A stretch of DNA of 57,813 nt from Halorussus litoreus. GTDB taxonomy: Archaea > Halobacteriota > Halobacteria > Halobacteriales > Haladaptataceae. The DNA lies in the NCBI RefSeq assembly GCF_003382685.1, contig NZ_QLVG01000046.1, positions 1 to 57,813 on the forward strand, written 5' to 3'. This document shows, piece by piece, positions 25,201 through 32,657 of the stretch (position 1 is its first letter; the number at the start of each line of letters is the position of its first letter). The notes under the pieces were generated by a model. That model was given only the letters and a program-made list of their open reading frames with translations, did no database searches and was not told where the DNA came from. Made by a program: the position numbers and the translations under genes.

Positions 25201-27058
25201 CGTGGTCGGGCGACTCGGCGAGCAGGTTGCGCTGGCAGCCCAGCCGGGTTTCGAGACTGGTGACACAATCCTCGCGGAGGTAGTCGATTGGCGGGTTCGA
25301 CACCTGCGCGAACAGCTGCTTGAAGTACGAGAAAAGCGGCCGATCGAACTCCGAGAGCACCGACAGCGGCGTGTCGTCGCCCATCGACCCGACGGGGTCC
25401 TTGCCCGCGGTCGACATCGGTTCGAGCAGTTCGTCGAGTTCGTCGCGGGTGTAGCCGAACGCGGCCTGTCGTTCGCGGAGGCTGGCGTCGACGCGCGCGT
25501 CGACGCCAGCCTCCGCGCGGGGTGCTTCATTCGTCGCAGCGCCGAGTTCGACCTGCTGGTCGTCGACCCACTCGCCGTACGTCTCGTCGGTCAAGTCCTC
25601 GAACACCTCGGAGTCGGGGACGACGCGGCCTTCTTCGGGGTCCGCGAGGAAGAGCTGGCCGGGTTCGAGCCGGCCGCGCTCGACCACGTTCTCCTCCGGG
25701 AGGTCGAGCGCGCCGGCCTCGCTCGCCATCACGAGCCGGTCGTCGTCGGTCACGTCGTACCGGCAGGGCCGGAGCCCGTTGCGGTCGAGCACCGCGCCGA
25801 CGCGCTCGCCGTCGGTCGCGGCCACCAGCGCGGGGCCGTCCCACGGTTCGAGCAGCGAGGCGTGGAAGTCGTAGAAGTCCCTGCGGTCGTCGTCCATCCG
25901 GTCGTCCTTGCGCCATGCTTCGGGCACCATCATCCGGAGCGCGTGCGGGAGGTCCCGGCCGCCCCGCATCAGGAGTTCGAGCGCGTTGTCGACCGCGGCG
26001 GTGTCGCTGCCCTCCGGGTCGGCGACGATGGGGGTGAGCCGCTCGGTCGGGAAGCGGTCGCTGTCGAGGTCGTTCTCGCGGGTCCGCATCCAGTTGACGT
26101 TCCCCCGGATGGTGTTGAACTCCCCGTTGTGGACCACGTTGCGGTACGGGTGCGCGAGGTGCCACGCGCCGAGCGTGTTGGTCGAGAACCGGGCGTGGAC
26201 CATGGCGAACGTCGTTTCGAGCCGGTCGTCCCGGAGGTCCGGGAAGTACACCGGGAGCTGTGGGCCGGTCAGCAGGCCCTTGTAGACGACCGTCTGGCGG
26301 TCGAGCGAGACGACGTAGAACCGGTCCGCGCCCGCGAGGTCGACCGACGAGACGGTGCGTTCGAGCGCGCGCCGGGCGACGTACAGCCGGCTGTCGAACG
26401 CCTCCGGGGTCGAGGTGTCCTTCTCCCCGGAGTCTGCGTCTGCTCTCCCGTCGTCCTCGTCACCCCCAGCCCTGACGAAGCACTGCCAGATGGCCGGTTC
26501 GGAGTCGAGCGCGGTCGCCCCCAGATCTGCGTCGCCGGTGGGCACCTCCCGCCAGTGGAACAGGTCGAGGCCCTCCTCGTCGAACAGGTTCTCCGCGAGC
26601 GACTGGATTCGCTCGCGGGCCTGCTCGTCCGTCGGAAAGAAGACGGTGCCCACCGCGTACTCGTCGGGGTCCGGGAACTGCCCCTCGATCTCCTCGCGCA
26701 CTTCGTCGACGAAGAATTCGTGGGGCTTCTGGAGCAACACGCCCGCGCCGTCGCCGGTGTTCTCCTCCGCGCCGGTCGTACCGCGGTGTTCGAGGTTCTC
26801 AAGCAAGTCGAGGCCGTCCGCGAGCACGTCGTGGCCGCCGTTCCCGCCGGACGAGTCCGACGACGTGCGCGAACCGTCGGTTCGCTCACCCCCGCCGAGG
26901 TCCATCACGACACCGACGCCGCAGTTCGCGCGATAGTCGTCCGTGTCCGCGAGGAGGTCGTCGGCGTCGCGCGACTGTGGCTTCCGGCCATCGGCGGGGT
27001 TATGGCCGCCCTCGGGGTCGGGGTCCCCCGAGTCCGACTGCTTTGGATACTCTGACAT
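22244..27058 (-). CDS. gltB: Glutamate synthase large subunit (GOGAT)
   Basis: A 1604-residue glutamine:2-oxoglutarate amidotransferase. The nucleophile is Cys46 in RANCGVGVV, so a 45-residue acidic propeptide must be removed. The class-II amidase domain runs to about residue 430 (GNVNWMRTRE, NGLRPCRYDVTDD), followed by the central domain. The FMN/2-oxoglutarate domain has LGAKSNTGEGGE, KMAQGSKPGEGGHLPG and GGTGASP, the 3Fe-4S cysteines are in CVMARICHTNNCPVG, and the C-terminal GXGXG beta-helix is at about 1390-1560. No gltD is adjacent, so it may be ferredoxin-dependent. Ser/Gly/Asp-rich loops interrupt the core at about residues 55-80, 510-530 and 650-675; two of these are encoded by 44-46-bp perfect palindromes. 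Confidence 0.97.
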   Translation of the reverse strand: MSEYPKQSDSGDPDPEGGHNPADGRKPQSRDADDLLADTDDYRANCGVGVVMDLGGGERTDGSRTSSDSSGGNGGHDVLADGLDLLENLEHRGTTGAEENTGDGAGVLLQKPHEFFVDEVREEIEGQFPDPDEYAVGTVFFPTDEQARERIQSLAENLFDEEGLDLFHWREVPTGDADLGATALDSEPAIWQCFVRAGGDEDDGRADADSGEKDTSTPEAFDSRLYVARRALERTVSSVDLAGADRFYVVSLDRQTVVYKGLLTGPQLPVYFPDLRDDRLETTFAMVHARFSTNTLGAWHLAHPYRNVVHNGEFNTIRGNVNWMRTRENDLDSDRFPTERLTPIVADPEGSDTAAVDNALELLMRGGRDLPHALRMMVPEAWRKDDRMDDDRRDFYDFHASLLEPWDGPALVAATDGERVGAVLDRNGLRPCRYDVTDDDRLVMASEAGALDLPEENVVERGRLEPGQLFLADPEEGRVVPDSEVFEDLTDETYGEWVDDQQVELGAATNEAPRAEAGVDARVDASLRERQAAFGYTRDELDELLEPMSTAGKDPVGSMGDDTPLSVLSEFDRPLFSYFKQLFAQVSNPPIDYLREDCVTSLETRLGCQRNLLAESPDHARQLVLDSPVLTDARLAAVREQDEIPTATVDLTYPAPAAADEGEDADASASSPSSSPDLDTAVRRVRRETAEAVESGAEIVVLSDRQVGPDRLAVPSLLATAAVHHHLVRKGLRNHAGLVVESGDPRTVHHLSCLVGYGAGAVNPTLAFESIADVVSGPDGADESDAIDAYVAAVEDGLQKVMAKMGISTVESYRGAQIFEAVGLDSEFVEEYFEGTPARTEGVDIDGVAADLRERHAKAFGRGEDGESGGDGEDAPEPERQGEFENRTNGRRHQWNPETVGTLQRAVRQGDYDTFGEFSEAIDDQNGNLQTLRGLLEFDAEDRESVPIEAVESVESIVERFSTAAMSLGSLSPEAHENNAVAMNRLGAKSNTGEGGEPPERFDTERECNVKQVASGRFGVTSAYLASADEVQIKMAQGSKPGEGGHLPGRKVNEMIAHVRYATPGVGLISPPPQHDIYSIEDLKQLVHDLKCANPDADVNVKLVSEDGIGTIAAGVAKANADVVHVSGHSGGTGASPKTSIKHAGLPWELGLAEANQMLRETGLRSRIRVSVDGGLKTGRDVAVAALLGAEEYVFGTASLVSSGCVMARICHTNNCPVGVATQDEDLRNRFPGEPDHVVNYVTFIAQELREIMAELGFETVEEMVGRVDCLDQRDTDHPRARDLDLSGVIAEPGDHDPAAGPQRTKTREQTHEVDDHLDRELIDAAEPAIEAAEPVQIESEVGNEDRAVGAMLSGRISEAYGESGLPDDAVTCSFRGTAGQSFGAFLQSGVDFRLTGAANDYLGKGLSGGRITVETPEVAAYDPTENVVVGNVALYGATDGEAYVNGVAGERFAVRNSGVQAVVEGVGDHGCEYMTGGVVAVLGDTGKNFAAGMSGGVAYVFDENGDFDETVNPGMVDLSADLSERDERVLRRLVENHAAYTDSDRAAELLADWEAALSSFVKVVPEAYERAVTEEGREDVRNSPPPRATATEECGAAVRSGAD
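25037..25082. repeat. 46-bp perfect palindrome inside gltB
   Basis: 23-bp arms with no loop and no mismatch, centred between 25059 and 25060 (GACGCCGACG facing CGTCGGCGTC). It is read through in frame as an Asp/Glu-then-Ala/Ser linker (DEGEDADASASSPS) at about residue 665 of GltB. Confidence 0.95.
25474..25517. repeat. 44-bp perfect palindrome inside gltB
   Basis: 22-bp arms with no loop and no mismatch, centred between 25495 and 25496 (GTCGACGCG facing CGCGTCGAC). It is translated as AEAGVDARVDASLRE, about residues 514-528 of GltB, only 0.4 kb from the other palindrome in this gene and unrelated to it in sequence. Confidence 0.95.
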
Positions 27059-27076
27059 ACGCTAACTCTGAGCAAG

Positions 27077-27087
27077 AGATTATAAGA
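27077..27087 (-). promoter_or_regulatory. TATA box of gltB
   Basis: On the minus strand CTCTTATAATCTC is centred about 25 nt before the gltB ATG (27058). That spacing puts transcription start at or next to the start codon, so the mRNA should be leaderless. Confidence 0.75.
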
Positions 27088-27289
27088 GGCTACCCCTGAA
27101 TGACTAAGGGTTTGTTAATGCCAAATAAGGCTCCTATTACGTTCCAGTAGGGTATTAGCACTGCTGCGGAGAGGCGGCACCACTCTCAGGGCGTCTGCGC
27201 CGCAGTGATACGAAAACACGCCAAGGAAGGTTAGGTCGCTCCGAATCGACGTTTGCTCGAATGTTGATTTCATAAACGTCGGCGCGCGA

Positions 27290-27725
27290 GTAACGCGCGT
27301 GAGGGACGAGTAGCGTGGTTCGAAAATCGGAGATTTTCGTCATCCCAGAAATCTCCGATTTCTGGAGACAGTGGAGCGAAGCGACCGAGGCTTGCGAGAC
27401 GCTTCGCGTCTCGCTGATCTGCGAACTACGTTCGCAGACAACGCAGGCGGCTGGGGAGGTTCGAGGTGCTGTGCTGTGCGGTTGCGGTCACGCCGAGGCG
27501 CAAGCGATAGCTAGCTTCACGATCTCGTTCGTTTCTGTCGTACGATTCACTGGGCGACCTACTGTTTGAGCCTCGGCGTGACCGCACCGCGACCGCGGGC
27601 CTCACGCCTCCCCAGCCACCTGCGCGTCTCGGTCTCCGGTCTGCGGCCCTCGTCCACCGTCGGAGCAACGCTCCCACGAGCCTGCGCTCGGTTCCCTCGC
27701 GCAGACGCCAGCGCGCGCCGGTCAG
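27290..27725. repeat. Family A palindromic repeat, two facing arms, with extra hairpins
   Basis: It fills most of the 767-bp gap 27059-27825. The left arm has CGTGAGGGACGAGTAG (27298), AGGCGGCTGGGGAGG (27448) and GCGGTCACGCCGAGGCGCAAG (27485). After about 60 bp of AT-richer spacer the mirror arm reads TTGAGCCTCGGCGTGACCGC (27566) and CCTCCCCAGCC (27607). Inside the left half are short hairpins: GAAATCTCCGATTTC (27349), GCGAGACGCTTCGCGTCTCGC (about 27395) and CTGCGAACTACGTTCGCAG (about 27420). No protein-like frame exists. Confidence 0.72.
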
Positions 27726-27825
27726 CAGGTGAAACAAGCGTCTCCGAACGAGTGAGGAGCCAGTCCGACCTAAGAGACGTGAAAAACAACCCGTGGGAAC
27801 AGAACGAAACCAGAAGCGGCAGACC

Positions 27826-28902
27826 CTACCCCTGCCACTCCAGCACCGTCGCGGCCCACGTGTAGCCGGTCCCCGCGGCGAGGAAACAGATCACGTCGCC
27901 CGACTCCACCAAGCCTCGGTCGAGCGCTTCGTCGAGCGCCAGAATCTGGTCGACGCTCTGGACGTGGCCGTACTCGTCGAGGTAGTAATTTTCGGCGTCG
28001 AGTTCCTCGACCAGCAGGTCGTGGAACGACCGCTTCATGTGGGTCAGCGCCACGAAGTCCAGGTCCTCGCGGTCGTAGCCCGACCGCGCGAGCGCGTCGT
28101 CGGCCACGTCGAGGAAGTTCGGCAGGCTCACGTCAGCGAGGCGTTCTTTCATCCCCTCGGGGTCGGGTACGTCGAGCGAGTGCAGGCCCTGCTCGACCGT
28201 GTGGTGGCTCGGCGGGTTTCTGGACCCGCCCGCGGGCATCACCACGTCCTCGGAGAAGCTGCCGTCCGTGATGGCGGCGCTCTCGCGGACCGTGGCGCGA
28301 GTGCGGGACTCGTCGAGATTCCGTTCCGCGTCGCCCGGCTCTCGCTCCAGCACCATCGCGCACGCCCCGCTGCCGAAGTTGAACATGAACGACGAGTCCT
28401 GGTTCGAGTAGTCCACGAGGTCCTCCTCGCGGCTGGCCGAAACGAGTAACGCGGTCTCGGGCGCGTCAGCGAGGAGTTGGGCCTTGGCCTGCCGGATGGC
28501 CAGCGGCGCGCCCGCGCAGAGCGCGTAGCTCTCGACCGCGAACGCGTCATCGGCACCCAGTCGCTCGGCGACGTTCGCCGCCGCGCTCCACACCACGAAG
28601 TCCTTGAACTCCGAGCCGTGGTAGAGTACGAGGTCCACCTTTTCGGGCGCGAGGTCGGCGTCCGCGAGCGCGTCCTCAGCGGCTTTCACGCACATGTCCG
28701 TGGCGTGGTCGGCGTCAGACCCCGTCTGACGGGAATCGGCGTCGGGGGGACAGACTCGCTTCTCGCGGACGCCCATCTTCTCGACCACGACCTCCTCGGG
28801 GAGTCCGCTCTCGGCGGCGATCTCCTCGCCGGTGAGGACCTCCTCCGGGACGTAGGTGCCGTAGCCGGTGAGTCCGACGGTGGATTCGGTCTGCTCGGTC
28901 AT
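27826..28902 (-). CDS. Ketoacyl-synthase-III-like thiolase-fold enzyme
   Basis: A 358-residue FabH-type protein. The nucleophile Cys129 is in SYALCAGAPL, and the catalytic His is in VALTHMKRSF (about 283). The FabH Asn position appears as His in EYGHVQSVDQ (by eye). LAAGTGYTWAATVLEW is the C-terminal Gly-rich strand. Archaeal lipids need no fatty-acid chain, so a housekeeping FabH role is unlikely; claisen-type condensation or acyl transfer on a CoA or ACP substrate is the family chemistry. It is last in line after livM (215 bp away, with a repeat remnant between), and its start has GGGAGGA about 7 nt upstream. A link to the substrate imported by the liv system is inferred from position. Confidence 0.85.
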   Translation of the reverse strand: MTEQTESTVGLTGYGTYVPEEVLTGEEIAAESGLPEEVVVEKMGVREKRVCPPDADSRQTGSDADHATDMCVKAAEDALADADLAPEKVDLVLYHGSEFKDFVVWSAAANVAERLGADDAFAVESYALCAGAPLAIRQAKAQLLADAPETALLVSASREEDLVDYSNQDSSFMFNFGSGACAMVLEREPGDAERNLDESRTRATVRESAAITDGSFSEDVVMPAGGSRNPPSHHTVEQGLHSLDVPDPEGMKERLADVSLPNFLDVADDALARSGYDREDLDFVALTHMKRSFHDLLVEELDAENYYLDEYGHVQSVDQILALDEALDRGLVESGDVICFLAAGTGYTWAATVLEWQG

Positions 28903-29000
28903 CTAGCGTCCTCCCTTCGTTCCGGATTCTCCTGACTCCTTCGTCTGCGCGTGAACGTGGGAGTTGGAGCGACCAGCAGAACGGACGCGGTGACGTTTCC

Positions 29001-29125
29001 GAAAGCCCCCGCCCGAGGTGGTCTGTGTCACCGAGCACATCCTCGTGGATAGTGACACGGGCCGTTCCCCGGTCGAAAGGAAGACCGAGCGCGTCCCGGT
29101 GGTCGGCCCCACCGGCGTCACTTCC
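29001..29125. repeat. 27-bp tandem repeat, four units, with unfilled family B site
   Basis: GAAAGCC plus CCCGCCCG (29008-29015) plus AGGTGG, then four 27-bp units starting at 29018, 29045, 29072 and 29099. The unit pattern is GTGGA-N6-CAC-N-GAGCGC, degenerate here. The last unit runs into the 3' end of livM (stop at 29118). The flank matches 32278-32418 except that the roughly 110-bp insertion found there is missing. Confidence 0.75.
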
Positions 29126-30491
29126 CGTCACCTCGCAGTCGCGCGGCGATCTGCTCGCCGACCGGACCGCCCAGCTTGTCCCGGACCGTGCCGAGCAGTC
29201 CGTTCGGCACGAACAGGACGAACAGCACGAATATCGCGCCGATGTACAGCTCGGCGTGGCCGTTCAGGAACGTGTCGATGGCCTGCCCGACCGTCAGCCC
29301 GTTGTACAGCTCGGTCGCCATCGTCGCGTCGCCGAGGTGTTCGCGGAGATACGGGAGCAGGCCGCCGCCCTGGCCGGCCTTCGAGAGGAACTCCGTCACC
29401 GTCTCGTCGAACAGCCAGCCGTACAGCGGGCCGGCGAGAGTGCCGAAGCCACCGATGATGGAGGCCAGCAATGCGTCGCCGGTCACGAGGAAGTAGAACG
29501 TGTTCTCCGGGGACACCGACCGCTGGAACCCGGCGAACAGCCCGCCCGCGACCGCGGCGAAAAAGGCGCTGACCGCGAACGCGCCGAGCTTGTACCAGAA
29601 GGTGGCGTAGCCCACCGCCTTCGCGCGCTCCTCGTTCTCGCGGATGGCGACCAGCACCTTCCCGAACGGCGAGTGGACGATGCGCTGCATCGCGAAGTAA
29701 CAGATCAGCACCACGAGGCCGATCATGTAGTACGACACCTCGGCCTGATTGAACGAGAGGACGCCCAGCAGGCCCTCGACGCTATCGCCCGCCAGTTGGC
29801 CGATGGCGAGGTTGAGCGAGTCGATTCCCGGCACGCCGATGCTGAACGGGTCGGTCCGCTCCAGCACCGCGGGGCCGTCGCTCGGGTTGCTCGCCAGGTA
29901 GTCCCACTCGCGGACGAACACGTACAGCACCTGCGCGAAGCCCAGCGTGATCATCGCGAAGTAGACGCCGGTCAGCCGGAACGACACCGCGCCGATGAGT
30001 ATCGCCAGCACGACCGCCAGCAGTCCGCCGAGCACCAGCAGGTAGACGAACGACGTGTCCGGCGCGAGCAGCGGGATCTTCCCGTTGGCCGCGAGGATGA
30101 CGAAGTACGCCCCTGCGCCGTAGAACGCAGTGTGGCCGAACGAGAGGTAGCCCGTGTAGCCGCTGATGAAGTCGAACGACATGGCGAACAGGCCGAAGTA
30201 GAACACGACGATCATGGTCTCGACCCGCGGCAGCAGCGCCACCATCTCCGAACTCATCGGCGAGTTCACCAGTACCGAGTAGATGCCGGGGTAGGCCGCG
30301 AGCGCGAGCACGACCAGCAGGTGAGCGAACTGCTCGCGGGCGTAGCGGATCGGCCACGAGGTCGCGGATTCGGTTCCGCTTCCCTCGTCGGTATCGGTGG
30401 CTGCCCCAGTTCCGGCGGCCGAATCGGCCTCCGCATTGGCGTCGGTTTCGGCGGGCCCGTCGGCCCCCGAATCGGGCGTTTCTGCGCTAAT
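29118..30491 (-). CDS. livM: Branched-chain amino-acid-type ABC permease LivM, probable ATT start
   Basis: Inner permease of the liv-type importer, about 457 residues. FDFISGYTGYLSFGHTAFYG and GLFAMSFDF are the LivM core, and the coupling loop is RENEERAKAVGY. The first ATG/GTG/TTG-type start in frame is a GTG at 30311, which would cut into the first membrane helix (HLLVVLALAAYPGIY). The frame is coding-like for 60 further codons (acidic Asp/Ala/Thr linker, then SWPIRYAREQFAHLL) back to an ATT at 30491, whose last base is the first base of the livH stop (ATTAG). Translational coupling with an ATT start is the simplest reading. The 3' end overlaps a 27-bp repeat unit. Confidence 0.82.
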   Translation of the reverse strand: MSAETPDSGADGPAETDANAEADSAAGTGAATDTDEGSGTESATSWPIRYAREQFAHLLVVLALAAYPGIYSVLVNSPMSSEMVALLPRVETMIVVFYFGLFAMSFDFISGYTGYLSFGHTAFYGAGAYFVILAANGKIPLLAPDTSFVYLLVLGGLLAVVLAILIGAVSFRLTGVYFAMITLGFAQVLYVFVREWDYLASNPSDGPAVLERTDPFSIGVPGIDSLNLAIGQLAGDSVEGLLGVLSFNQAEVSYYMIGLVVLICYFAMQRIVHSPFGKVLVAIRENEERAKAVGYATFWYKLGAFAVSAFFAAVAGGLFAGFQRSVSPENTFYFLVTGDALLASIIGGFGTLAGPLYGWLFDETVTEFLSKAGQGGGLLPYLREHLGDATMATELYNGLTVGQAIDTFLNGHAELYIGAIFVLFVLFVPNGLLGTVRDKLGGPVGEQIAARLRGDGK

Positions 30492-31497
30492 GGCCGCCCA
30501 CCTCCTCGACGCCGAACAGGCCCTGCGGACGCAGGACGAGCATCACCACGAGCAACAGGAAGATGGTCATCTCGGGCAGGCCCGCGAACCGGATCTCGTT
30601 GACGAACCACCACGTCATCACGGCGTCGGTCATGCCGACGATGACCGCGGCGACGACCGTTCCTCGGAAGGTGCCGAGGCCGCCGATGATGACCACGACG
30701 AACGCGGGGAGCAGGGCGTCTGCCGCCAGTGGGACGCTCGCGCCCCACGTCGACTCCCACATCAGCAGGGTCCCGGCCGCGCCCGCGACGCCCGCGCCGA
30801 GTGCGAAGACGACCGTGAACACCCGGCGCACGTCGATGCCGAGCGCTTCGGTCATCTCGGCGTCCTCGCTCCCGGCCCGGATTATCATGCCGTACCGCGT
30901 CCGGGTGAGGAACGCCCACAGCGTCGCGACCGTGAGCACGCCGAACCCGATCTCGAACAGGTCGAGCCCCGGCACCGAGACGAGCCCGAGGTCGACCGAC
31001 TGTTCGAGGAAGTACGGCTTGGTCCCCTGGGCGGCGACCCAGTCGCTGGTGGGCTGCATCCCGTAGAACAGCACCACGATGCGGATCAGTTCGTCGAGGA
31101 TGAGCGTCAGTCCGAACGTGAGCAGGATCTGGTACAGCGGCGGCCGGTCGTACAGCCGCCGGACCAGCCCGATCTCGACGATTCCGCCCAGTCCCGCGAG
31201 CAGTGCGAACGACGCCGCGAGCGCGACGAAGAAGAAGACGATTCGTGCGCCTGCGCCGGTGGCGCTGCCGACCAGCGTCACCATCACGAGGCCGCCCAGA
31301 TACGCGCCGATCATCGTCATCGAGCCGTGGGCGAAGTTGAGCACGCCCATCAGGCCGAAGATGAGCGTGAGCCCGCTGGCGATCATCACGTACAGCCCGG
31401 CCTTCGCCAGCCCGTCGACGAGGACGGCCGCGAGGTTCTCCGGGCGCAGGAACTGTCCGAGCGCGTCCACGAATCCGGCGAGTACGATGCTCATCAT
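30487..31497 (-). CDS. livH: Branched-chain amino-acid-type ABC permease LivH
   Basis: A 336-residue permease with eight hydrophobic segments; GLTLIFGLMGVLNFAHGSMTMIGAY is the LivH N-terminal signature (first 20: GLTLIFGLMGVLNFAHGSMT), the coupling loop is RAGSEDAEMTEALGIDVRRV, and VVVIIGGLGTFRGT follows. The start at 31497 overlaps the livF stop by 4 nt (ATGA), and its own stop abuts the presumed livM start, so livF-livH-livM are translationally coupled. Confidence 0.94.
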   Translation of the reverse strand: MMSIVLAGFVDALGQFLRPENLAAVLVDGLAKAGLYVMIASGLTLIFGLMGVLNFAHGSMTMIGAYLGGLVMVTLVGSATGAGARIVFFFVALAASFALLAGLGGIVEIGLVRRLYDRPPLYQILLTFGLTLILDELIRIVVLFYGMQPTSDWVAAQGTKPYFLEQSVDLGLVSVPGLDLFEIGFGVLTVATLWAFLTRTRYGMIIRAGSEDAEMTEALGIDVRRVFTVVFALGAGVAGAAGTLLMWESTWGASVPLAADALLPAFVVVIIGGLGTFRGTVVAAVIVGMTDAVMTWWFVNEIRFAGLPEMTIFLLLVVMLVLRPQGLFGVEEVGGH

Positions 31498-32192
31498 GCG
31501 CTGAGATACCTCCTGAGTCGTTCGTCGTCGGCCGAGGTCTCGTCGGCGTCGCCCGACTCGACCACCTGCCCGTTGTCGAGCACGTAGAACCGGTCGGCCA
31601 GGTCCAGCGCCAGCGGCAGGTTCTGCTCGACCACGAGCAGGGTGGTGTCCTCGGCGGCGTCCGCGAGCGCTTCTGCGACTCGCTTGACGATCTGTGGCGC
31701 GAGCCCCTCGCTCGGTTCGTCGACGAGCAGCAGGTCGTTGTCGCCGACCAGGCCGCGCGCCAGCGCGAGCATCTGCTGTTGGCCGCCGGAGAGCGTCCCG
31801 GCGTCCTTTCCCGCGAACTCCCGGAGGTCCGGGAACGTCCCGAAGGCGTCCTCGACCGCCGCGTCGGCGTCGCCGTCGTCGGGCACCGCGACCCGGACGT
31901 TCTCCTCGACCGACAACTGGGTGAAGATGCGTCGCTCCTCGGGGATCCAACCGACGCCCCGGTCGGCGACCTCGTGGGTCTTCAGCCCGGTCACGTCCTC
32001 GCCGCGGAAGCGGACGCTGCCCTCGCGGGGCGGGGTCAACTGGAGCACGGTCCGGAGCGTGGTCGTTTTTCCAACGCCGTTTCGGCCCACGAGCGCGACG
32101 ACCTCGCCCTCCGCGACGTCGAGCGAGACGCCTTCGAGGATGTGGCTCTCGCCGTAGTAGGTGTGGGCGTCCTCGACTTCGAGAAGTGTCAT
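31494..32192 (-). CDS. livF: Branched-chain amino-acid-type ABC ATPase LivF
   Basis: A 232-residue ATPase: Walker A VGRNGVGKTTTL (about 36-47), WIPEERRIFTQLSVEENV (LivF-specific Q-loop region), signature TLSGGQQQMLALARG, Walker B LLLVDEPSEGLAP, H-loop VEQN. It is 232 residues long, standard for LivF. The ATG at 32192 follows the 478-bp non-coding block that separates it from livG. Confidence 0.94.
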   Translation of the reverse strand: MTLLEVEDAHTYYGESHILEGVSLDVAEGEVVALVGRNGVGKTTTLRTVLQLTPPREGSVRFRGEDVTGLKTHEVADRGVGWIPEERRIFTQLSVEENVRVAVPDDGDADAAVEDAFGTFPDLREFAGKDAGTLSGGQQQMLALARGLVGDNDLLLVDEPSEGLAPQIVKRVAEALADAAEDTTLLVVEQNLPLALDLADRFYVLDNGQVVESGDADETSADDERLRRYLSA

Positions 32193-32277
32193 ATTGAGTC
32201 CTCCTTTAAGTACATCTTTCCGGCCAGGTTCGAAAAGTCGCCGGTGGGTGTCGTTGGCCTGCTGGGGTGGCGTTGTA

Positions 32278-32414
32278 GAAAGCCCCCGCCCGCTCGCGGT
32301 CGCTCTGCGGGATATCTCGCGCCCGCAGAACTGCGGGCGCGAGATAGTAGCCGCGCAGAGGCGACCACGGGCCTGCGGCCCGCGAGCCGGCGGCCCCTTT
32401 CAGTCCCGCCCGAG
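32278..32414. repeat. Family B non-coding insertion, filled copy
   Basis: An approximately 112-bp insert (32293-32404) flanked by direct repeats CCCGCCCG at 32285-32292 and 32405-32412. Its ends read CTCGCGG and CCCCTTTCAGT. A 34-bp hairpin, arms 32313-32328 and 32331-32346 (16 bp) with loop AA, lies inside. A related longer insert is at 39413-39593 in the opposite direction, and the unfilled arrangement is at 29001. There is no coding capacity. Confidence 0.75.
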
Positions 32415-32657
32415 GTGGAGTGAGTCACGGAGCGCTCGCCCGTGGAATGGACCACCGGGCGCTCCTTCGTGGACCGTTCCACCGAGCGCTTCCCGTTGGA
32501 AAATGACACGGGGCGCTTCCCGGTGGAAAGATGCACGGAGCGCACGCCGGTGGACCGTTCCACCGAGCGCTTCCCGTTGGAAAATGACACGGGGCGCTTC
32601 CCGGTGGAAAGATGCACGGAGCGCACGCCGGTGGACCGTTCCACCGAGCGCGACCCG
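32415..32657. repeat. 27-bp tandem repeat, nine units
   Basis: Nine consecutive 27-bp units start at 32415 and every 27 bp to 32631. The unit pattern is GTGGA-N6-CAC-S-GRGCGC-N5. The three units at 32469-32549 are duplicated exactly at 32550-32630 (81 bp). Some units fold on themselves (CGGTGGA-CCGT-TCCACCG). The array ends 13 bp before the livG stop. 32193-32277 upstream shows nothing recognisable. The period is a multiple of 3, so frames stay open on both strands without implying a protein. Confidence 0.9.

Noticed and set aside
32415-32657. CRISPR-like array of 27-bp repeats
   Set aside because: Units are directly adjacent with only 6 variable bases and no spacers of 30 nt or more; no leader and no cas genes.
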